Below, one piece after another: positions 34,174-43,111 of a DNA stretch of 64,000 nt. Source of the stretch: JBDTSW01 sp963799815. GTDB lineage: Bacteria > Actinomycetota > Thermoleophilia > Solirubrobacterales > 70-9. Position 1 is the stretch's first letter. Each line of letters opens with the position of its first letter. The stretch spans positions 806,001 through 870,000 of the forward strand of contig CAWCYG010000004.1 of the NCBI GenBank assembly GCA_963799815.1, read 5' to 3'. The notes beneath the pieces were generated by a model. It worked only from the letters and a program-made list of their open reading frames with translations. It did no database searches and was not told the origin of the DNA. The position numbers and the translations under genes were made by a program.

Positions 34174-35298
34174 ATGCGGGGGGTCCGGTCAACTCTGCTC
34201 GTCACAGCGGTCGTCGCTTTGGTCGTCGCTCTGGCGGCGCTCGAGTCTGGCGGGGCGAGCGCGCAGGGAAAGGCCTGCGACCCGGAGAGCGATGCCTGCG
34301 TGCTCGCAACGCCGGTGAGCGCACAGGCCTACCACGCCGCCTTCCCGGACTTCTCCGGACCCGAGGACAGGGTGACGAAGCAACGGATCCACGCGTTCGA
34401 GCGCGCAGCGGGGCGGCGCATCGCTTGGGCGTACTTCTCCGACAACTGGTTTCGAGGGCGAATTCGTTTCCCCACAGAGGACGTCGAGGCGATCGACGAT
34501 GCCGGAAGGACTCCGTTCGTCCGGCTCATGGCGCGCTCCAGCTTCGGTCGGGGCCGCGATCCGAACTTCTCGATGCGCTCGATTGCGCAGGGCCAGTGGG
34601 ATGCCGAGCTCGAGGAGTGGTGCAGCGATGCCCGCGATGCGGGACTGCCGCTGCTGGCCGAGTTCGGCACGGAGGTAAACGGCGACTGGTTCCCATGGAA
34701 CGGCCGCTGGAACGGGGCCGGGCGCACCGGCTGGGGCGACCCGGCCGAGGCGGACGGTCCCGAGCGCTTCCGGGCCGCCTACCGGCGCGTCGTCGAGACG
34801 TGCCGCGAGATGGGCGCCGACGACATCACATGGTTCTTCCACATCGACGTGGGCGGCTGGCCAAGGACTTCCTGGAACCAGCCCTGGGACTACTACCCAG
34901 GCGACGAATACGTCGACTGGATCGGTCTGTCGGACTACGGGCCTCTGCGACCGGGTGAGCCGTGGAAGAGCTTCCACTCCCGCATGGACCGCGTGCTCTA
35001 CGACCTGTTTGATCACGTCGGCACGGACAAACCCCTCGCGGTGCTCGAGTACGGAGCGGCCGCCACCCCGCGGGAACAAGGGCGGAAGGCCAGCTGGATC
35101 TCACAAGCGGCGGAACTCGTCGCTCGCGGGCACTGGCCGGAGATTCGGGCCCTCTCGTACTGGCACGAGGCATGGATCAACGGCAACGGTGTGCGCTCCA
35201 ACCTCCACATCGACTCCTCAAACCGAGTCCGGCGCGCCTACCGCCAGGCCGTGGACGGCCCGCGGTTTGCGTCTCGGACGGTCTTCGAACCGCGTTAG
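34174..35298 (+). CDS. Secreted GH26-like glycoside hydrolase
   Basis: Exported endo-glycosidase of the GH26 (mannanase-like) clan A type. ATG 34174 gives a signal peptide (STLLVTAVVALVVALAAL). The predicted acid/base Glu lies in LAEFGTEVNGDWFPWNGRWN and the nucleophile Glu in KPLAVLEYGAAATPREQG, with WIGLSDYG between, in the usual order. A GTG at 34156, overlapping the previous gene, is a weaker start. With the acetyltransferase it could trim or degrade a mannan- or glucan-type polymer. The family is recognised from the catalytic motifs; the substrate is inference. Confidence 0.82.
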   Translation: MRGVRSTLLVTAVVALVVALAALESGGASAQGKACDPESDACVLATPVSAQAYHAAFPDFSGPEDRVTKQRIHAFERAAGRRIAWAYFSDNWFRGRIRFPTEDVEAIDDAGRTPFVRLMARSSFGRGRDPNFSMRSIAQGQWDAELEEWCSDARDAGLPLLAEFGTEVNGDWFPWNGRWNGAGRTGWGDPAEADGPERFRAAYRRVVETCREMGADDITWFFHIDVGGWPRTSWNQPWDYYPGDEYVDWIGLSDYGPLRPGEPWKSFHSRMDRVLYDLFDHVGTDKPLAVLEYGAAATPREQGRKASWISQAAELVARGHWPEIRALSYWHEAWINGNGVRSNLHIDSSNRVRRAYRQAVDGPRFASRTVFEPR

Positions 35299-37167
35299 CT
35301 ACTGATCACTCTCGCCGGGCGCAGCGCGGGCGCCGTCGGCGATGAAGGGGCAGTCTGAGTCGCCCGGGGTGGGCTCCGGGATGCCCCAGAGGACGAAATC
35401 GCCGACCTCGTGCCCGGCGTCGGTTCCTTCGAAAGGCGGCTGCGAGGAATTCCCGAGGACGAGGACTTGGGAGATCCCGGGCGGCGGGCGCTCGCTTCTC
35501 GGGCCGGGGTCGGTCTCCACGCAAACGTCGCCGCCCCGGAGCTCCCAGATGATGAAGTCGCGGCCGTGAGTGGCGGTCAGGTAGTCCTCGGAAGCGAGCA
35601 CGAGGGTGGCGCCCGGCAGCGGCTTTCGCTCCAGAAGGTCGGGCGACCAGCTGGAGGGACCCACCGGGCCGTTCGCCAGAGCGAGCAGGCTGCAGCCGCC
35701 GGCAGCGACGACGAAGACGACGCCGAACGCGCTCAGCGCGACCCGTCGACGGGCGGTCTTCGCGCCGGGCCCCCTCAAACCGGCCAGGCCGCGCCGTCCA
35801 AGGATGCGCCTCAGGCGCGAGGCGCTCGGCGTGGCCTCCGCCAGGCCTCTCGTGCTGATCAGCATCGCGAGCGGCGCCGCGAGCGCGATCGCCTTGGCCT
35901 CTTGATAGGGCGTGCCGGCGGCGTTCGCGTAGACGACGAGCAGCGCCGCTGCGACGAACGCGCTCGGCACCGCGAGCTCGCGCCGGCGCAGCCACCACCA
36001 GAGCCCGAAACCGAGCGCCACCGCCGCCACAAGTCCTCCGAGCCAGAAGGCGCTCGCGGGAGCGAAGCCGGCCCCAGCGTCGAGGCGGAAGTCCCCCGAG
36101 GGCCAGATCCCCAGCGCCTCCAGCGGTGAGAGCGGATTGAAGAGGTTGCCGAGCCCGGCGCCGTCGGGGTCAAACGTCTCGAAGCTCGCAAAGTCCAAAA
36201 AGCGCCCCAGCTCCGGCGCGACGAGCACCGCCAAAGCACCCAACGCCACCGCCGCCGGGCCCGCGGAAGCACGGATCAGAGCCCGGGGACGACCGGGGCC
36301 GGCGCGGGCGGCGAGGCCAAGCTCGGCCGCAGCCCAGACGACCGTTGCTCCGGCGAGCCAGATGAGGCCGGGGAAGCTGTAGACGTGGGCGGCGCCTGCG
36401 GCGAGCACCGCCAACGGAACCGCCCGCAGTAGGCCCGCGCCCACGAGCCGTCCGGCGGCAAGCTCGCCGAGGGCGAGTGCGAACGCGAGGAGGAATAGCG
36501 CCAGCATGGTCTCCTTGAAGGCGCCCTGAGTGAGGTAGGCGGCGCTCATGTAGGCGAGCCCGACGAGGAGCGCGCACACCAGCCGCCGCCCAGCCGTGAG
36601 GCGTTCGAGCAGCACCATGGGCGCCAGGCAGGTGACTACAGCCGTTGCCAGGGTGATCCCTCCAAAGGCGTGGACGAGACTGATTCCTCCGGCATCGAGC
36701 CCCACGGCGAGCGCGTGGGGGGCCAGGGGATACCCCTCGGCGATCAGCCGCTCGCTGCCGCCGGCGCCGAGCCGGTCCGCGGCGAAGAGGTGCTGGGACA
36801 TGTCCGGGTTGAGGCCGGTACCGAGCACCCCGAACCTCCCCTCGACGATGAATGGGAGCGAGGCCAGCGCCAGCGCCAGGAGCGCCACCGGCCATCCCAT
36901 CCGCCAGGCGTCGCCCATCCCCTCCACGCGGCCGGCACTGAGCAGGTGGATGAGCGCAACGACGATCACACCCGTGAGCACGACGAGCGCCGCCGTGCCC
37001 TCGCCCGGAAGGCGCACCGCGAGCCACGCGAGCGGCTGGAGCGCGGCGAGGCCGACCGCCGGAGCGAGCCAGGACCATCGGCGCCGCCCGCACAGGCTAA
37101 GGATCGCCTGCCCGATCGCTCCGGCGGCGATCACCGTCGCGACCGCGGCCGTGTAGGTCCCGATCAT
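35299..37167 (-). CDS. Polytopic membrane protein, possible GT-C-type transferase
   Basis: A 622-residue protein with about 12-14 transmembrane helices over the first ~500 residues and a C-terminal extracytoplasmic domain of about 110 residues (ATLVLASEDYLTATHGRDFI). Loops between early helices carry acidic residues (TGLNPDMSQHLFAADRLGAG), which recall the Asp-containing loop of GT-C glycosyltransferases and arabinosyl/mannosyl transferases. The gene ends base-to-base against the GH26 gene on the opposite strand. It is the last gene of the five-gene operon that starts at 41911, six bases after the ligase gene. A transfer step on the outer face of the membrane, using the product of that operon, is an inference. 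Confidence 0.6.
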   Translation of the reverse strand: MIGTYTAAVATVIAAGAIGQAILSLCGRRRWSWLAPAVGLAALQPLAWLAVRLPGEGTAALVVLTGVIVVALIHLLSAGRVEGMGDAWRMGWPVALLALALASLPFIVEGRFGVLGTGLNPDMSQHLFAADRLGAGGSERLIAEGYPLAPHALAVGLDAGGISLVHAFGGITLATAVVTCLAPMVLLERLTAGRRLVCALLVGLAYMSAAYLTQGAFKETMLALFLLAFALALGELAAGRLVGAGLLRAVPLAVLAAGAAHVYSFPGLIWLAGATVVWAAAELGLAARAGPGRPRALIRASAGPAAVALGALAVLVAPELGRFLDFASFETFDPDGAGLGNLFNPLSPLEALGIWPSGDFRLDAGAGFAPASAFWLGGLVAAVALGFGLWWWLRRRELAVPSAFVAAALLVVYANAAGTPYQEAKAIALAAPLAMLISTRGLAEATPSASRLRRILGRRGLAGLRGPGAKTARRRVALSAFGVVFVVAAGGCSLLALANGPVGPSSWSPDLLERKPLPGATLVLASEDYLTATHGRDFIIWELRGGDVCVETDPGPRSERPPPGISQVLVLGNSSQPPFEGTDAGHEVGDFVLWGIPEPTPGDSDCPFIADGARAAPGESDQ

Positions 37168-37173
37168 GTGGCC

Positions 37174-38694
37174 TCAGCCCAGGGGCTGTGCGCCCGTGCC
37201 GTGCGCGATCAGGGCCTGGCGGTCGACCTTCCCCCGGGCGGTGCGAGCGAGCGCCTCGTGGACGAAGATCTGCTTCGGGACCTTGTGATCTTCGAGCAGC
37301 TCGGCGCAGCGACGCCGCAGCGCCAGCGGGTCAAGCTCGCCGCCCGGTTCAGGCGCTACGTGAGCATGGACCGCCTGTCCCAGGAGCTTGTCGGGGACGC
37401 CGACAACGGCGGCCTCGCGCACGCCGTCCTCGTGGTGAAGTACCTCCTCCACCTCGCGCGGGTAGACCTTCTCTCCACGGCACTTGATCAGATCGTCGGT
37501 GCGACCGGCCCAATGCAGGTAGCCCTCCTCGTCGCGGCGGAAGAGATCGCCGGTCGCGAGCACGCGCTCCCACGGCCAGCGACCCGGCCGCAGCCGCTTC
37601 GCGCTGCGCGCCTCGTCACCCCAATAGCCCTCCATCACGTGCGGCCCGCGCACCATGAGCTCGCCGACCTCGCCGACATTGGCCTCGCCTCCGCCCGTGC
37701 CCTCAACCCACGCATCCGTTCCGGGCATCGCGATGCCCGACGAAGTGGGGCGGGCGTCAAGTTGATCCGGGGGGAGGTACGAGACACGCAGGCACTCGGT
37801 GAGCCCGTACATGAGATAGAGCTGGGCGTTCGGAAAGGTGCGGCGCACCTCGGTCACGGTCGCGGCCGGCATCGAGGCGCCGGCGTTGGTCAGGAAGCGC
37901 AGGTGGGGAAGCTCGCGCTCCGCCAGGCCCCGCAGGGTGATCAGGACCTGGAAGATCGTCGGCACCCCCGCCATGCCGGTGATCTCATGCTGCTCGAGCG
38001 CCTGCACGATCCGCCCGGGGAACGCGATGTTGCCCTCGAGGACCAGGGTGCCCCCCACCCGCACGCACGGCAGGAGCTGGGTGAGCCCATAGCCGAACGA
38101 GAGCTGCAACAGGCAGAGGATGCGCTCCGCAGGCGTAAGTTCGAGGTACTCGATGATCGAGTCCATCACAAAGCTCAGGTTGTGGTGGGTGAGGGTCACG
38201 CCCTTGGGCTCGCCGGTCGAGCCCGAGGTGTAGAGCACGCTCGCGAGGTCCGTCTGAAGGGGCGCTGGCGGCACTCGTCCCCCGCTTGACGCCAGCCCCT
38301 CCGCATCGCTGATAACCCGGACCTGACCAGCCTCCTCGGCCGCGGCTGTGACCATCGGGGCGTGCTCGGCGTCCGTGACCACCACCGACGCCTGGGTGTC
38401 GGCCAGTACGTAGTGCAGTCGCTCCTGCTTCGTGGTCGGGTTGAGCGGGGCGATCGCAGCCCCGGCCCGCAGCGTGCCCATGATCGCGATAACCGCGGGG
38501 ATGTCGTTCGGGAGCACGATCGCCACCCGCTCGCCGCGCTGGACGCCCAGCTCGCCGAGCGCGGCCGCGAACCCCGACGCCAGCCGTTCGAGCTCCGCGT
38601 ATGAGACCGAGCGCTCGCCGGCGACGACGGCGGCCTTGCCGGGCTCGCGCTCGGCGGCTGCGCTGAGATCCTCGGCGACGGTGCGGATGCTCAC
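37174..38694 (-). CDS. AMP-dependent acyl/aminoacyl ligase (ANL family)
   Basis: Activates a carboxylate as its adenylate and loads it on a thiol, 506 residues. The ATP-binding P-loop is VLYTSGSTGEPKGVTLTHHN, the second motif is LMYGLTECLRVSYLPP, and the hinge region is TGDLFRRDEEGYLHWAGRTD followed by DDLIKCRGEKVYPREVEEVL. The catalytic Lys near the end is in TARGKVDRQALIAH. It overlaps the acyl carrier protein gene by four bases, so that carrier is the likely thiol acceptor. It resembles the exosortase-A-associated ligases, though no exosortase is seen here. Confidence 0.9.
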   Translation of the reverse strand: MSIRTVAEDLSAAAEREPGKAAVVAGERSVSYAELERLASGFAAALGELGVQRGERVAIVLPNDIPAVIAIMGTLRAGAAIAPLNPTTKQERLHYVLADTQASVVVTDAEHAPMVTAAAEEAGQVRVISDAEGLASSGGRVPPAPLQTDLASVLYTSGSTGEPKGVTLTHHNLSFVMDSIIEYLELTPAERILCLLQLSFGYGLTQLLPCVRVGGTLVLEGNIAFPGRIVQALEQHEITGMAGVPTIFQVLITLRGLAERELPHLRFLTNAGASMPAATVTEVRRTFPNAQLYLMYGLTECLRVSYLPPDQLDARPTSSGIAMPGTDAWVEGTGGGEANVGEVGELMVRGPHVMEGYWGDEARSAKRLRPGRWPWERVLATGDLFRRDEEGYLHWAGRTDDLIKCRGEKVYPREVEEVLHHEDGVREAAVVGVPDKLLGQAVHAHVAPEPGGELDPLALRRRCAELLEDHKVPKQIFVHEALARTARGKVDRQALIAHGTGAQPLG

Positions 38695-38957
38695 GCCGCG
38701 GCTTGCTTGCGCTCCACGTAGCCGGCGATGGCATCGATCGAGCCGAAGTTCTCCTCGGTGATCTCGACGTCCTCGATCGTCAGGCCATATCGAGCCTGAA
38801 CCTCTTCCACCAGCTCGACGAACCCGAGCGAGTCGATGATGCTCAGGGCGAGAAAATCGTCGCCGTCAGCGAGCTCGACATCCGGCCGCAGATAGAGGAA
38901 GTTCTCCTCGATGAAGCCACGCATCTCCTTGCGGACCTCCCCCCCGCCCTCCGTCAT
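38691..38957 (-). CDS. Acyl/peptidyl carrier protein
   Basis: An 88-residue carrier. The 4'-phosphopantetheine Ser lies in SIIDSLGFVELVEEVQ, the standard DSL motif, flanked by acidic helices (FLYLRPDVELADGDDFLAL; EDVEITEENFGSIDAIAGYV). It overlaps both neighbours by four bases (asparagine synthetase upstream, ligase downstream), which is strong evidence for a single pathway. It would hold the carboxylate activated by the ligase while an amide or other nitrogen is added. Confidence 0.93.
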   Translation of the reverse strand: MTEGGGEVRKEMRGFIEENFLYLRPDVELADGDDFLALSIIDSLGFVELVEEVQARYGLTIEDVEITEENFGSIDAIAGYVERKQAAA

Positions 38958-40948
38958 TGCTCCTCCTTGATCATGCTGGGTTCATTCAAGCGATCGATTC
39001 TGACGCGAGGCGCGGTGGTTTCCTCGGGATAGGACTCGGGCCCCGCCTCGCAGTAGGCCTGGTGCCAAAGCTGAGCCGTGAGTATGCCGACCAGCGCCAT
39101 GCCTTCACGCATTCCCGTGGCCCTGCCGGCGCGGCAGCGCCGGACCAAGCCCTGAACGCGGCCGGGGTCCCAGAGGCCGGTGCGATCCAGCGCGGGTGTG
39201 TCGAGCAGCTGATCCACCCACTCCGGCGCGTCGGGGCCGAAGAATGGCGCGATCTCGGGCGCTCGATACGGCTGCTTGGGCCGCTTGACGATCTCCGCCG
39301 GCAACAGGTCCGCCGCGAGCTCACGGAGCGCGACCTTGTCGCGGAGCCCGTCGAGCTTGCGCCGGTCGGGCAACCCCGTTGAATGCGCGAAGACGCGGTG
39401 GTCGAGGAACGGGTAGCGCCCCTCCACCCCACTCGCCATCGAAACCCTGTCACCCTGCGCCGCGAGCAGGTACGGCTCGAGCAAGGTATCCAGCTCGAGC
39501 CACGCAGCGCGCTCCAGCGTGCTCCACCGGTCAAACGCATCTGGAACCTCCCCGCGAAGCCGCTCGAGCGAGGGGTCCTCGGCGATCTCGGCGGCCACCT
39601 CCGGCCGGTAGAAGGCCTTCACGGTGGCGGTCGCCTCCGCGCGCGTGAGGTGGGAGCCCAGCGGATCGCCGGCGGAACCCGTCTCCAGCACGAAGCGCGA
39701 AAACGCGGGGCCACGACGAGCGCCCGTCGCGCCCAGATACGAGTAGAGGCCATCCAGCATCGCCTCTGCCCGCTCCGGCTCGCGGCGGTGAAGCTCACGA
39801 ACGACAACCTCCTTAAAGAGGTCATATCCCCAGAAGAGCTCATCCGCGCCCTCGCCTGTCAGCACGACGGTGATCTCCTGCTCGCGCACCTCGCGCGCGA
39901 GCAGATAGAGGGGCGCCGGAGCCGTCCGGATCAGTGGCGTCTCCGCGTGGCGGACGACCTCGGGGAGGGCTCCGGCGATCTCGGCCGGTCCTGCCTCGAC
40001 CACGTGATGCCGCGTGCCGAGGGCGCGCGCCACCGCCTCCTGGTGGCCGCGCTCGTCGTATCGCGGATCCTTGAACGCGATCGAGAATGTGCGGAGCTCG
40101 CCGCCCTTCTCGGCCTGCGCGAGCGCGCTGATCAAGCTGGAGTCAAGGCCTCCCGAGAGATAGGCACCCACCGGGACGTCCGCGCGCAGCCGCAGCTCGA
40201 CACTGCTGCGCAGCAGGCTCAGCAGATCGCCCTCACCGCCATTTTGTACCGGCGACCCACCTTCGCCATAGCTGGGCTCCCACCAGGAGCGCTCCTCGAC
40301 CACGCGGCCGGCCTCCCAGACCAAAAGACCTCCTGGGAGGACCTGACGCACGCCCTCGAAGGCGGTGCGCGGCGGGCGTGGCCCCCAGGTTGTGAAGACG
40401 TCGTCGATCCCAGCCAGGTCCGGCCTTGCGACGACCTCCCCGGATGCGAACAGCGCCTTCGCCTCCGACCCGAACACGAGGGTTCCGTCGTCGAGCAGGC
40501 TGTAGTGCAACGGGCGGACCCCGAAGCGGTCCCGCACCAGCACGAGCCGCCTGCGCTCCGGCTGCCACCAGGCAAACCCGAACTGGCCGTTCAGCCGCCC
40601 GAGCGCCCCGAGGCCGTCGCGCTCGAGCAGCCGCAGCACGACCTCCGTGTCACTCGTCGTTTCGAACGAGACACCCTGCCCCTGCATCTCGTCGCGGAGC
40701 TCGATGTGGTTGTAGACCTCGCCGTTGTAGACGAGCAGAGCCCCCCGCGGCCCCGCCTCCAGCGGTTGCCACCCACATGGAAGATCGACGATTGCGAGAC
40801 GGGTGCTGACGAGCCCGGCGCCCGGATCGTGCGCGATCCCGAACCCGTCCGGGCCCCGATGCCGGATCGCGCGGGCCATCCTCAAGAGCTTCGATTCGTC
40901 GACCGGCGGGCCGGCGGTCGGCCGCACGATGCCCGCGATTCCGCACAT
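38954..40948 (-). CDS. asnB: Glutamine-hydrolysing asparagine synthetase-like amidotransferase
   Basis: Two-domain amidotransferase, 664 residues. The class II glutaminase domain starts with catalytic Cys2 (MCGIAGIVRP) and has RHRGPDGFG and VYNGEVYNHIELRDEM. The ATP-pyrophosphatase domain has the PP-loop YLSGGLDSSLISALAQ and GEGADELFWGYDLF. Free asparagine synthesis is possible, but the operon with a carrier protein and a ligase suggests that it makes an amide on a carrier-bound or glycan substrate. The gene ends in ATGA-type overlap with the carrier gene and starts three bases after the NAD-synthetase-like gene. Confidence 0.92.
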   Translation of the reverse strand: MCGIAGIVRPTAGPPVDESKLLRMARAIRHRGPDGFGIAHDPGAGLVSTRLAIVDLPCGWQPLEAGPRGALLVYNGEVYNHIELRDEMQGQGVSFETTSDTEVVLRLLERDGLGALGRLNGQFGFAWWQPERRRLVLVRDRFGVRPLHYSLLDDGTLVFGSEAKALFASGEVVARPDLAGIDDVFTTWGPRPPRTAFEGVRQVLPGGLLVWEAGRVVEERSWWEPSYGEGGSPVQNGGEGDLLSLLRSSVELRLRADVPVGAYLSGGLDSSLISALAQAEKGGELRTFSIAFKDPRYDERGHQEAVARALGTRHHVVEAGPAEIAGALPEVVRHAETPLIRTAPAPLYLLAREVREQEITVVLTGEGADELFWGYDLFKEVVVRELHRREPERAEAMLDGLYSYLGATGARRGPAFSRFVLETGSAGDPLGSHLTRAEATATVKAFYRPEVAAEIAEDPSLERLRGEVPDAFDRWSTLERAAWLELDTLLEPYLLAAQGDRVSMASGVEGRYPFLDHRVFAHSTGLPDRRKLDGLRDKVALRELAADLLPAEIVKRPKQPYRAPEIAPFFGPDAPEWVDQLLDTPALDRTGLWDPGRVQGLVRRCRAGRATGMREGMALVGILTAQLWHQAYCEAGPESYPEETTAPRVRIDRLNEPSMIKEEQ

Positions 40949-40951
40949 GCC

Positions 40952-41911
40952 CTAGCTGTCCGGGTCCATCAGCACGGCGGGAGCGTGGAGGTACTCCGTG
41001 GCGACGCGCCGGCGCTCGATCTCGCCGTAAGCGGCTTCGACCTCGTCCGCGGAGAGCCCGACGCGAGCAGCCAGGTCCGCCGCGGGGACCTGGTCCGTGT
41101 GACCCCAGAGCAGCATGTCCATGCGTTCGTGTGGATGGCCGAAGTAGAACTCCTCCTGAGTCTGAGGGAGGCTGAACGTCTCCGTGGTCGGCGTCCGAGA
41201 GCGAATCGACTCGGGCAGGTCGAGCTCATCAGCGAGCGCGAACACCTGCCCCTTGTAGAGGTGCGCGATCGGCTTTAGATCCGCGAGCCCGTCACCCCCC
41301 TTGACGAAGAAGCCCTGGTCGTACTCGAGCAGGTTCGGCGTCCCCGCGACCGCGTAGCCGAGCCGGTCGGCCCACGTGTACTCCACCAGTTTGCGCACGC
41401 GCTGCTTCATGTTGGTCGCGGCCAGCAGCCGCCGATAGGCATCGGGTGGCATCCGCTGCTCGTCGGTGGTGCCGTCCGGGCGTTCGACCACGAGGGAGAA
41501 GACGATCATCCCGCCGCTGGGCGGAGAGCGAACGAGCTTGTGCCGCCAGCTCGGCTCGTACTCTGGAAAAACCGCGCGGATCGCTTCGTCGCGCTGCTCG
41601 TAGCAGCCGAGTCCCTCCAGGGCGGCCGTAATCGGCTCTTCAACGGTGCGTGCGCCGAGCGACTCCGCCAGCTCGAGCCCGAGGTCAGAGGAGGAGTCGC
41701 CGACGTCACGCTCGGGAAGACGCAGGCAGAGGACGTGGTCGGGGCCGAGGGCGCGGACGCAGATGCCCGCGACGACGCTCGAGTCGATTCCCCCGGAGAT
41801 GGCGACCACCGCCCCACGGCGTCCCAGCGCCCGAACGGCCTCGGCCGTCGCCACGCTCACTCGCTCGAGGCAAGCCGCCGCGTCGAAGCCGGTGTCGGGC
41901 CCCCCGGAGCT
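40952..41911 (-). CDS. NAD-synthetase-like ATP-pyrophosphatase
   Basis: ATP-pyrophosphatase of the NH3-dependent NAD synthetase type, 320 residues from ATG 41911 (MSSGGPDTGFDAAACLER). The PP-loop is VVAISGGIDSSVVAGICV. Downstream motifs follow NadE: AVAGTPNLLEYDQGFFVKGG, DGLADLKPIAHLYKGQVFAL and SIRSRTPTTETFSLPQTQEE. The amidase domain of glutamine-dependent NadE is absent. It heads the five-gene operon. It may be the cell's NAD synthetase, or a relative that uses ammonia to amidate another carboxylate adenylate; the operon favours the second. A longer start at 41947 is possible. Confidence 0.8.
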   Translation of the reverse strand, partial: SSGGPDTGFDAAACLERVSVATAEAVRALGRRGAVVAISGGIDSSVVAGICVRALGPDHVLCLRLPERDVGDSSSDLGLELAESLGARTVEEPITAALEGLGCYEQRDEAIRAVFPEYEPSWRHKLVRSPPSGGMIVFSLVVERPDGTTDEQRMPPDAYRRLLAATNMKQRVRKLVEYTWADRLGYAVAGTPNLLEYDQGFFVKGGDGLADLKPIAHLYKGQVFALADELDLPESIRSRTPTTETFSLPQTQEEFYFGHPHERMDMLLWGHTDQVPAADLAARVGLSADEVEAAYGEIERRRVATEYLHAPAVLMDPDS

Positions 41912-41970
41912 CATGACCGGGATGCTTTCACATCGAGGCGCCCACACCGGCCCATTCGCCGGGGTTGGAG

Positions 41971-41976
41971 TACCTT
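41971..41976 (+). promoter_or_regulatory. Candidate -10 hexamer, leaderless start
   Basis: TACCTT lies seven bases before ATG 41984, with no ribosome-binding site. It is one of the best-spaced examples of the leaderless arrangement in this window. Confidence 0.45.
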
Positions 41977-41983
41977 GCCCACG

Positions 41984-42934
41984 ATGGGTAGCGATGGCGT
42001 TTCCGCCGCCGCCGCGGGTCGCCTCCGGATCGGTGGTGATCTGGAGGTCAACCGTCTCGGCTTCGGGGCGATGCGGTTAACGGGCAAGGGAATCTGGGGC
42101 GACCCCCATGATCTCGAGGCCGCACGCGCGGTCTTGCGCCGAACGCTGGAGCTGGACGTAAACCTGATCGACACCGCCGACTCCTACGGGCCGGACGTGA
42201 GCGAGTCCTTGCTCGCGTCGGCCCTCCATCCCTACCCCGAGGGGCTCGTGATTGCCACGAAGGGCGGGCTCACTCGGCCCGGGCCGCACCGGTGGGAGCG
42301 CGCTGGGAGCCCGGCGCATCTCCGAGCGGCATGCGAGGGCAGCCTCGAGCGCCTCCGGCTTGAACGAATCGACCTGTACCAGCTCCACGCGCCCGATCCA
42401 AAGGTGCCCTACGAGGATTCGGTGGGCACGCTCGCGGAGCTTCAGCGCGAGGGGAAGATCCGCCATATCGGCGTCTCCAACGTCAACTCCGAGCAGCTCG
42501 CACGGGCTCGTCGCGTGGCCGAGATCGTCTCGGTCCAAAACCGCTTCAGCATCGGCGATCGAGCCGCCTCAGACGTCATCGACGTCTGTGCGCGCGATGG
42601 CCTGGCCTTTTTCTCCTGGGCTCCGCTCGAGGCCGGGAAAGCGGCTACGCGCCGCGGTGCGCTCGAGCGGATTGCCCGGGAGAAAGGCGCCACGACCGCC
42701 CAGGTCGCGCTCGGCTGGCTCCTGCGCCAGTCGCCGGCGATCCTTCCGATCCCCGGGACCTCTTCGATCGCTCACCTTGAGCAAAACGTGGCCGCGGCCG
42801 GTCTCGAGCTGAGCGACGCCGAGTTGGAGACGTTGAGCTCGATCCGGCCACGTTCGCCGGCCATCACGAAGTGGCACGGCCGAGTGAAGCGCCTGGGCCG
42901 TCGTGCTCAAGACGCCGTCCGAAGACCATCCTGA
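41984..42934 (+). CDS. Aldo/keto reductase
   Basis: NADP-dependent (beta/alpha)8-barrel oxidoreductase, 316 residues. The catalytic Asp and Tyr are in NLIDTADSYGPDVSESLL, the Lys in VIATKGGLTRPGPHRW, and the His in DLYQLHAPDPKVPYEDSVG. The cofactor site IPGTSSIAHLEQNVAAAGLE is near the end. ATG 41984 is preferred because the barrel starts soon after (LEVNRLGFGAMRLTG); the longer upstream frame lies within the opposite-strand gene. It resembles the yakc-type general oxidoreductases; the physiological substrate is unknown. Confidence 0.93.
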   Translation: MGSDGVSAAAAGRLRIGGDLEVNRLGFGAMRLTGKGIWGDPHDLEAARAVLRRTLELDVNLIDTADSYGPDVSESLLASALHPYPEGLVIATKGGLTRPGPHRWERAGSPAHLRAACEGSLERLRLERIDLYQLHAPDPKVPYEDSVGTLAELQREGKIRHIGVSNVNSEQLARARRVAEIVSVQNRFSIGDRAASDVIDVCARDGLAFFSWAPLEAGKAATRRGALERIAREKGATTAQVALGWLLRQSPAILPIPGTSSIAHLEQNVAAAGLELSDAELETLSSIRPRSPAITKWHGRVKRLGRRAQDAVRRPS

Positions 42935-42960
42935 GCGGCCCCCCGAAGGAATGAGGTTGA

Positions 42961-43020
42961 CTACGTGAGCAGGATGATGAGGATGATGATGATGAGTAGT
43001 GCTCCGATGCCGATGTACAT
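42961..43020 (-). CDS. 19-residue hydrophobic membrane peptide
   Basis: A short frame from ATG 43020 to TAG 42961 encodes MYIGIGALLIIIILIILLT, a single uninterrupted membrane helix. A near-perfect ribosome-binding site, GGGAGG, lies six bases before the ATG. The combination of a strong Shine-Dalgarno and a pure Ile/Leu helix is unlikely to be accidental. Similar very short Ile-rich proteins are known from actinobacterial annotations, without a clear role. No other gene is close on this strand, so it would be its own transcript. Confidence 0.6.
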   Translation of the reverse strand: MYIGIGALLIIIILIILLT

Positions 43021-43111
43021 CTGCAACCTCCCTTTTTGGAGTTCTGACTGAGCGGGGACGTACCCCGGCGCCGTAGCGTGAAACGGATCGGCGGGAAGTC
43101 TGGCGGGACGC

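Noticed and set aside
39383..41278. 631-codon open frame opposite the asparagine synthetase and NAD-synthetase-like genes
   Set aside because: It crosses two well-supported genes on the other strand and has no domain of its own.
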